Shown: piece after piece, positions 8,670-11,736 of the stretch
Position numbering within the stretch: the stretch's first letter is position 1
Layout of the letters: the number at the start of each line of letters is the position of its first letter
Source of the DNA: an uncultured Desulfovibrionaceae bacterium
GTDB lineage: Bacteria > Desulfobacterota > Desulfovibrionia > Desulfovibrionales > Desulfovibrionaceae
Direction of reading: 5' to 3'
DNA: 11,736 nucleotides
Assembly: GCA_947074125.1 (NCBI GenBank)
Contig: CAMTOM010000019.1
Location: 1-11,736 of the forward strand
Notes under the pieces: generated by a model
Database searches by the model: none
Seen by the model: only the letters and a program-made list of their open reading frames with translations
What the model was told of the DNA's origin: nothing
Translations under genes and position numbers: made by a program

Positions 8670-8689
8670 TGCCGGGCATAAGCCGGGCA
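8670..8689 (-). other. Imperfect hairpin in the rplK-rplA spacer
   Basis: Two 8-base arms (TGCCGGGC and GCCGGGCA on the plus strand) surround ATAA and pair at seven of eight positions, with one central mismatch (C-C in the RNA). The arms also form a direct repeat of GCCGGGCA. It lies about 30-50 bases upstream of the rplA start. A role in tuning rplA translation is possible but not shown. Confidence 0.3.
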
Positions 8690-8715
8690 GTACAATTGAT
8701 TTCAACGAGTATGTG

Positions 8716-9138
8716 CTATTTGATTTCGATGCCCATACTACGAGCTGTGCCAGAAATGCTCTTGATAGCAGCTTCAAGGCTGGCTGCATTGAGATCAGGC
8801 ATTTTCAGCTTGGCTATTTCTTCAATCTGTGCAGGTGTGAGGGAACCCACTTTATTTCTGTTGGGCTCACCAGATCCTTTTTCCAGCTTGGCAGCCTTCA
8901 TAATCAGAATGGAGGCTGGGGGTGTTTTGGTAATAAAGCTGAAGGAGCGGTCAGCGTACACAGTAATGACCACAGGAATGATCATTCCTTTCTGATCCTG
9001 GGTACGTGCATTGAATTCTTTACAGAATCCCATGATGTTCAGACCGTGCTGACCCAGAGCAGGACCAACCGGAGGTGAAGGGTTAGCGGCACCTGCGGGA
9101 ATTTGCAATTTGATTTTGGCTACTTCTTTCTTGGCCAT
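8716..9138 (-). CDS. rplK: 50S ribosomal protein L11
   Basis: L11 binds the GTPase-associated region of 23S rRNA beside the L10 stalk, and it is part of the target of thiopeptide antibiotics. The protein is 140 residues, normal. The N-terminal domain has the proline-rich [20 protein letters not shown] (residues 21-40), where thiostrepton-related changes occur in other species. The conserved prolines appear intact. The C-terminal rRNA-binding domain has [21 protein letters not shown] and the terminal [11 protein letters not shown]. The ATG at 9138 ([12 protein letters not shown]) is preceded by AAGGA at about 9-base spacing. It sits 28 bases after nusG and 74 bases before rplA. Very secure. 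Confidence 0.99.
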   Translation of the reverse strand: MAKKEVAKIKLQIPAGAANPSPPVGPALGQHGLNIMGFCKEFNARTQDQKGMIIPVVITVYADRSFSFITKTPPASILIMKAAKLEKGSGEPNRNKVGSLTPAQIEEIAKLKMPDLNAASLEAAIKSISGTARSMGIEIK

Positions 9139-9153
9139 GACGTATTTTCCTTA

Positions 9154-9176
9154 CAAGGGCGGTTTACTAACCCTTG
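9154..9176 (-). promoter_or_regulatory. Hairpin across the nusG stop codon, upstream of rplK
   Basis: CAAGGG and CCCUUG pair perfectly (6 base pairs) around an 11-base loop that contains the nusG stop codon UAG. The 3' arm ends about 3 bases before the rplK ribosome site AAGGA. In E. coli the L1 protein represses rplKA from a structure just upstream of rplK, so this is the natural place for an L1 site. I do not see a clear match to the L1 consensus loop, so the assignment is tentative. Confidence 0.35.
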
Positions 9177-9739
9177 GAAACCTGAACAAAGTCCAGTTCG
9201 ACCGGGGTCTGTCTGCCAAAAATGGAGACTGATACCCGGAGTTTGCCTTTGTCGTGATTGACTTCTTCCACCACGCCGTTAAAACCTCCGAAAGGTCCGT
9301 CAATGACACGAACCTCATCGCCCCGATCAAAGCTGAACTTGGGACGTGGTTTTTCGTGGCGTGTTTCCATGAGCGACAAAATGCGCTCCGCTTCACTGTC
9401 CAGCATGGGCGTTGGGCGGTTTTTCCCTCCCACAAAGCCAGTGACTTTGGGGATACTTTGCACCATGTGCCAGGAAAAGTCCGTCATAATCATACGCACC
9501 ATAATATAGCCCGGATAGAACTTGCGGGTTGTGGTGCGTTTTTCTCCACCCTTGGAAAGCTCCTGCACTTTTTCTGTAGGAACAATAACTTCTTGAATGA
9601 GACCCTGATCTTGCGCTGTGCGCATCATCTCAAGAATCGTTTTCTGTACACGCTGCTCAAAACCTGAATAGGTATGCACAATGTACCAACGGGATTTTTT
9701 GCCCAGCTCAGAATTGGGATCAATAATTTGTTCGCTCAT
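9167..9739 (-). CDS. nusG: Transcription elongation/antitermination factor NusG
   Basis: NusG binds the RNA polymerase clamp, suppresses pausing, and through its KOW domain contacts Rho or ribosomal protein S10. The protein is 190 residues. The NGN domain spans about 17-125 (RWYIVHTYSGFEQRVQ; KFYPGYIMVRMIM; VTGFVGG). The KOW domain is about 138-190 (GDEVRVIDGPFGGFNGVVEEV). F174 in SIFGR matches the S10/Rho contact residue F165 of E. coli NusG. I chose the ATG at 9739 (MSEQIIDPNSELGKKS), 8 bases after secE, with GGTG close by. An alternative ATG at 9748 overlaps the secE stop as TGATG and would add MVP. Neither has a strong ribosome site, so translation is probably coupled to secE. Confidence 0.97.
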   Translation of the reverse strand: MSEQIIDPNSELGKKSRWYIVHTYSGFEQRVQKTILEMMRTAQDQGLIQEVIVPTEKVQELSKGGEKRTTTRKFYPGYIMVRMIMTDFSWHMVQSIPKVTGFVGGKNRPTPMLDSEAERILSLMETRHEKPRPKFSFDRGDEVRVIDGPFGGFNGVVEEVNHDKGKLRVSVSIFGRQTPVELDFVQVSKG

Positions 9740-9747
9740 GGGCACCA

Positions 9748-9981
9748 TCAAGAAAGTATTGTCTTTATCAGTGAGGAAAGACCCAAATCGACCAGGCCTA
9801 AAAGAATGGCCATAATCGTTACAAAGCCAAGCACCATAAGTGTCGCACTCCTTGTTTCCTTCAGTGTGGGCCAACTTACTTTACGCAGCTCCAGGCGGGA
9901 ATCTTCCACGTACTGGCTCAGACGCTTGAACTTGCTTTGTTCCTTTTCATCTTTGGAGTCGGAAGCGCTGTTTTTTGCCAT
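9748..9981 (-). CDS. secE: Preprotein translocase subunit SecE
   Basis: SecE is the small clamp subunit of the SecYEG inner-membrane protein-export channel. The protein is 77 residues, the usual length for the short, single-transmembrane form. A charged N-terminus (about 1-25) is followed by the amphipathic segment and hinge motif VEDSRLELRKVSWPTLKET (about 25-43), diagnostic of SecE. One transmembrane helix follows (about 47-68, LMVLGFVTIMAILLGLVDLGL) with a short tail. The ATG at 9981 is preceded by TAAGGT at 5-base spacing. It begins 22 bases after the tRNA-Trp 3' end, so RNase P/RNase maturation of the tRNA would leave a very short secE leader. The secE-nusG pairing is conserved across bacteria. 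Confidence 0.97.
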   Translation of the reverse strand: MAKNSASDSKDEKEQSKFKRLSQYVEDSRLELRKVSWPTLKETRSATLMVLGFVTIMAILLGLVDLGLSSLIKTILS

Positions 9982-10003
9982 GGTCTACCTTAGGGAAATA
10001 AAA

Positions 10004-10080
10004 TGGCAGGGCAGGAGGGATTCGAACCCCCAACATGCGGTTTTGGAGACCGCCGCTCTAGCCGTTAGAGCTACTGCCCT
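10004..10080 (-). tRNA. trpT: tRNA-Trp, anticodon CCA
   Basis: A full cloverleaf is visible on the minus strand. The acceptor arms AGGGCAG and CTGCCCT pair over 7 bases. The D-arm GCTC...GAGC is intact. The anticodon stem GCGGT/ACCGC encloses the loop CTCCAAA with anticodon CCA (10046-10044). The T-arm carries GTTCGAAT. The discriminator is G and the 3' CCA is encoded. It lies between rpmG and secE in the same orientation with short gaps, so it is co-transcribed. Its excision would cut the operon mRNA at this point. tRNA-Trp at this site is known in several bacterial lineages. Confidence 0.97.
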
Positions 10081-10085
10081 GCAAA

Positions 10086-10104
10086 CCCGGGGATATTCCC
10101 CGGG
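10086..10104 (-). other. GC-rich hairpin immediately 5' of tRNA-Trp
   Basis: CCCGGGGA-AUA-UCCCCGGG is a perfect 8-base-pair, mostly G-C stem with a 3-base loop, followed on the minus strand by UUUGC and then the tRNA 5' end. It starts about 8 bases after the rpmG stop codon. It looks like a protective 3'-end structure for the tuf-rpmG message after tRNA excision, or a weak terminator lacking a long U-run. The structure is clear; its role is inferred. Confidence 0.55.
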
Positions 10105-10112
10105 GAATGTGC

Positions 10113-10262
10113 TTACCTGGTTTCCCGATGCAATGTATGCTTTTTATCCCAGGGGCAATACTTTTTCATTTCAAGGCGCCCGGTAGTTGTTTTTTTGTTC
10201 TTCCGGGTGCTGTAATTGCGGCGCTTGCACTCAGTGCAGGCCAGAATAATATTGATACGCAT
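10113..10262 (-). CDS. rpmG: 50S ribosomal protein L33
   Basis: L33 is a small 50S protein near the E site. The protein is 49 residues: [20 protein letters not shown], then a basic loop, then [20 protein letters not shown]. The family signature [21 protein letters not shown] is present. The first zinc-ribbon pair is intact (C9-x2-C12). The second pair is incomplete: C36 is present but the expected fourth cysteine is D39 (CPWD rather than CPxC), so it is neither a full four-cysteine nor a cysteine-free L33. The ATG at 10262 lies only 4 bases after the tuf stop codon and has a weak ribosome site (GAGTAAG), suggesting coupled translation. The gene is short but certain from motif and context. Confidence 0.95.
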   Translation of the reverse strand: MRINIILACTECKRRNYSTRKNKKTTTGRLEMKKYCPWDKKHTLHRETR

Positions 10263-10266
10263 AGTC

Positions 10267-11460
10267 TTACTCGGTGATTTCCGTCACAACGCCGGAACCA
10301 ACGGTACGACCACCTTCACGAATAGCGAAGCGCAGACCAATTTCCATAGCGATGGGAGCGATAAGTTCTACAATGAACTGGGAGTTATCACCGGGCATAA
10401 CCATTTCAACACCATCAGGCAGGTTGATGATACCAGTGATGTCTGTGGTACGGAAGTAGAACTGAGGACGGTAGCCAGAGAAGAATGGGGTATGACGGCC
10501 ACCTTCTTCTTTGGAGAGCACATACACTTCAGCTTTGAACTTCTTGTGGGGTGTGATGGACTTGGGAGCAGCCAGAACCTGACCACGTTCCACTTCGTCA
10601 CGCTTGGTGCCACGGAGCAGCACACCAATGTTGTCGCCAGCCTGACCCTGGTCAAGCAGTTTGCGGAACATTTCAACACCAGTACAAGTGGTTTTCTGAG
10701 TAGGTTTGATACCTACGATTTCCACTTCTTCGCCCACTTTGATGATACCACGTTCTGCGCGGCCTGTAACAACAGTACCACGACCAGAAATGGAGAACAC
10801 GTCTTCGATAGGCATCAAGAAGGGCTTGTCGATGTCGCGTTCAGGATCGGGAATAAAGTCGTCACAAGCGTTGAGGAGTTCTTTGATGCAGGCAGCATCA
10901 GCAGAATTGGGATCGTCGCTTTCAAGAGCCTTCAGCGCAGAACCACGGATAACGGGAACGTCATCGCCGGGGAAGTCATATGCAGAAAGCAGTTCGCGAA
11001 CTTCCAGTTCTACGAGCTCAAGCAGCTCAGGATCGTCCACCAAGTCACACTTGTTCAGGAAGACAACCAACTGAGGTACGCCAACCTGACGGGCAAGCAG
11101 AATGTGCTCACGAGTCTGGGGCATGGGGCCGTCAGTGGCTGCAACCACGATGATACCACCGTCCATCTGGGCAGCACCAGTGATCATGTTTTTGATGTAG
11201 TCAGCATGACCGGGGCAGTCCACGTGAGCGTAGTGACGCTTTTCGGTTTCGTATTCCACGTGGGCAGTGTTAATTGTAATTCCACGTGCTTTTTCTTCTG
11301 GAGCTTTGTCAATGTCTTCATAGCGCATGGCTTCTGCTTCCCCAAGTTGAGAAAGGGTCATGGTGATAGCAGCAGTCAATGTGGTCTTACCATGGTCAAC
11401 GTGGCCAATGGTACCAATGTTTACGTGTGGCTTATTTCTTTCAAACTTTGCCTTTGCCAT
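10267..11460 (-). CDS. tuf: Translation elongation factor EF-Tu
   Basis: EF-Tu is the GTPase that delivers aminoacyl-tRNA to the ribosomal A site. The protein is 397 residues, the usual size. The P-loop GHVDHGKT is at 19-26. The switch-I threonine is T62 (ARGITIN). Switch II is DCPGHAD at 81-87 with catalytic H85. NKCD is at 136-139 and SAL at 174-176. The beta-barrel domains 2 ([13 protein letters not shown]) and 3 ([14 protein letters not shown] at the C-terminus) are complete. The ATG at 11460 has a strong ribosome site, TAGGAGG, at 8-base spacing. It lies 37 bases after fusA and 4 bases before rpmG. The long reading frame antisense to it reflects biased codon use and is not a gene. Whether a second tuf copy exists elsewhere cannot be told from this window. 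Confidence 0.99.
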   Translation of the reverse strand: MAKAKFERNKPHVNIGTIGHVDHGKTTLTAAITMTLSQLGEAEAMRYEDIDKAPEEKARGITINTAHVEYETEKRHYAHVDCPGHADYIKNMITGAAQMDGGIIVVAATDGPMPQTREHILLARQVGVPQLVVFLNKCDLVDDPELLELVELEVRELLSAYDFPGDDVPVIRGSALKALESDDPNSADAACIKELLNACDDFIPDPERDIDKPFLMPIEDVFSISGRGTVVTGRAERGIIKVGEEVEIVGIKPTQKTTCTGVEMFRKLLDQGQAGDNIGVLLRGTKRDEVERGQVLAAPKSITPHKKFKAEVYVLSKEEGGRHTPFFSGYRPQFYFRTTDITGIINLPDGVEMVMPGDNSQFIVELIAPIAMEIGLRFAIREGGRTVGSGVVTEITE

Positions 11461-11468
11461 TTCAAATT

Positions 11469-11490
11469 CCTCCTAAGGGTTTTTCCCTTA
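11469..11490 (-). promoter_or_regulatory. Hairpin abutting the tuf ribosome-binding site
   Basis: On the minus strand UAAGGG-AAAAA-CCCUUA forms a perfect 6-base-pair stem (11490-11474), immediately followed by the Shine-Dalgarno GGAGG (11473-11469). It occupies most of the 37-base fusA-tuf spacer. It may insulate the ribosome site from upstream pairing or mark a processing site. There is no U-tract after it, so it is not a terminator. Confidence 0.45.
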
Positions 11491-11497
11491 TTATTTT

Positions 11498-11736
11498 TTA
11501 TTTTTTGCCAGTAATTTTTTCAGCTACGCTCTTAGGCACTTCTTCATAGTGGTCAAATTGCATGGTGTACATCCCACGCCCTTGGGTACCGCTACGAAGC
11601 TCTGTGGAATAGCCAAACATTTCGCTTAGTGGCACAAATGCGTGAATGGTTTGTTCTCCCATACGGGCATCCATTCCTTCCACACGTCCACGACGGCTGG
11701 AAATATCCCCCATAACGAAACCAGAGTACTGTTCTG
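11498..11736 (-). CDS. fusA: Elongation factor G, C-terminal end (cut by window edge)
   Basis: C-terminal part of EF-G, the GTPase that drives tRNA-mRNA translocation. The readable frame runs from the right edge ([16 protein letters not shown]) to a TAA at 11498-11500, giving 78 complete codons before the stop. It covers domain V/IV landmarks [45 protein letters not shown] and the tail VAEKITGKK. These match canonical ribosomal EF-G rather than the tetracycline-protection or EF-G2 types, though only the end is seen. It is followed after 37 bases by tuf, as in the classical str operon. The GTPase domain lies outside the window. Confidence 0.95.
   Translation of the reverse strand, partial: EQYSGFVMGDISSRRGRVEGMDARMGEQTIHAFVPLSEMFGYSTELRSGTQGRGMYTMQFDHYEEVPKSVAEKITGKK

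Noticed and set aside
8642..8695. N-terminal extension of L1 from an ATG at 8695
   Set aside because: The L1 family begins at [10 protein letters not shown]. The downstream ATG has its own ribosome site, and the extension runs through the spacer hairpin.
8126..8995. 289-codon open frame on the plus strand opposite rplA and rplK
   Set aside because: It covers two certain ribosomal-protein genes and the spacer, has no recognisable motif, and is explained by codon bias.
9740..9874. N-terminal extension of NusG from an ATG at 9874
   Set aside because: It would lie inside secE and is not NusG-like. The NGN domain starts shortly after the ATG at 9739.
10216..11514. 432-codon open frame on the plus strand opposite tuf and rpmG
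   Set aside because: Codon-register shadow of the highly biased tuf gene. No plausible protein family.
1..11736. Mobile elements, CRISPR arrays, phage genes or defence systems
   Set aside because: No transposase, integrase, spaced repeats or accessory genes were seen. Every coding stretch is a conserved core gene on one strand.

Overview
The window is a ribosomal-protein and RNA-polymerase (beta) operon read entirely on the minus strand, so it runs from right to left. In transcription order it holds: the 3' end of fusA (EF-G), tuf (EF-Tu), rpmG (L33), tRNA-Trp(CCA), secE, nusG, rplK (L11), rplA (L1), a structured L10 leader, rplJ (L10), rplL (L7/L12), a 376-base intergenic region with an attenuator-like terminator, rpoB (beta), and the first half of rpoC (beta'), which is cut by the window edge. 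No gene is supported on the plus strand.

Organism: the proteins look like a sulfate-reducing delta-proteobacterium (Desulfobacterota) of the Desulfovibrionaceae type. RpoB begins [20 protein letters not shown] and contains long stretches that I recall as near-identical in Desulfovibrio. The tuf-rpmG-trpT-secE-nusG-rplKAJL-rpoBC layout also fits. Base composition is about half GC, lower than many cultured Desulfovibrio. Genus is not determinable from this window.

Layout: genes are tightly packed. Gaps are 37 bases (fusA-tuf), 4 (tuf-rpmG), 32 (rpmG-tRNA), 22 (tRNA-secE), 8 (secE-nusG), 28 (nusG-rplK), 74 (rplK-rplA), 272 (rplA-rplJ), 45 (rplJ-rplL), 376 (rplL-rpoB) and 99 (rpoB-rpoC). Only two gaps are large, and both hold RNA structure. 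The 272-base gap holds a recognisable L10 leader preceded by terminator-like hairpins. The 376-base gap holds a hairpin with a U-tract and a candidate promoter.

How the genes work together: EF-G and EF-Tu drive elongation. L33, L11, L1, L10 and L7/L12 are 50S proteins, and L10 with L7/L12 forms the stalk that recruits EF-G and EF-Tu. NusG couples RNA polymerase to the leading ribosome and to Rho, SecE is part of the SecYEG channel, and RpoB/RpoC are the catalytic core of RNA polymerase. The leader and the attenuator are the likely points where ribosomal-protein output is separated from polymerase output.

This is core housekeeping DNA and I see no novel accessory system, mobile element, CRISPR array or phage gene. 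The items worth a second look are cis-acting RNA structures at nearly every junction, an L33 with an incomplete zinc-ligand set, and the direct fusion of a fusA-tuf (str-like) segment to the beta operon.
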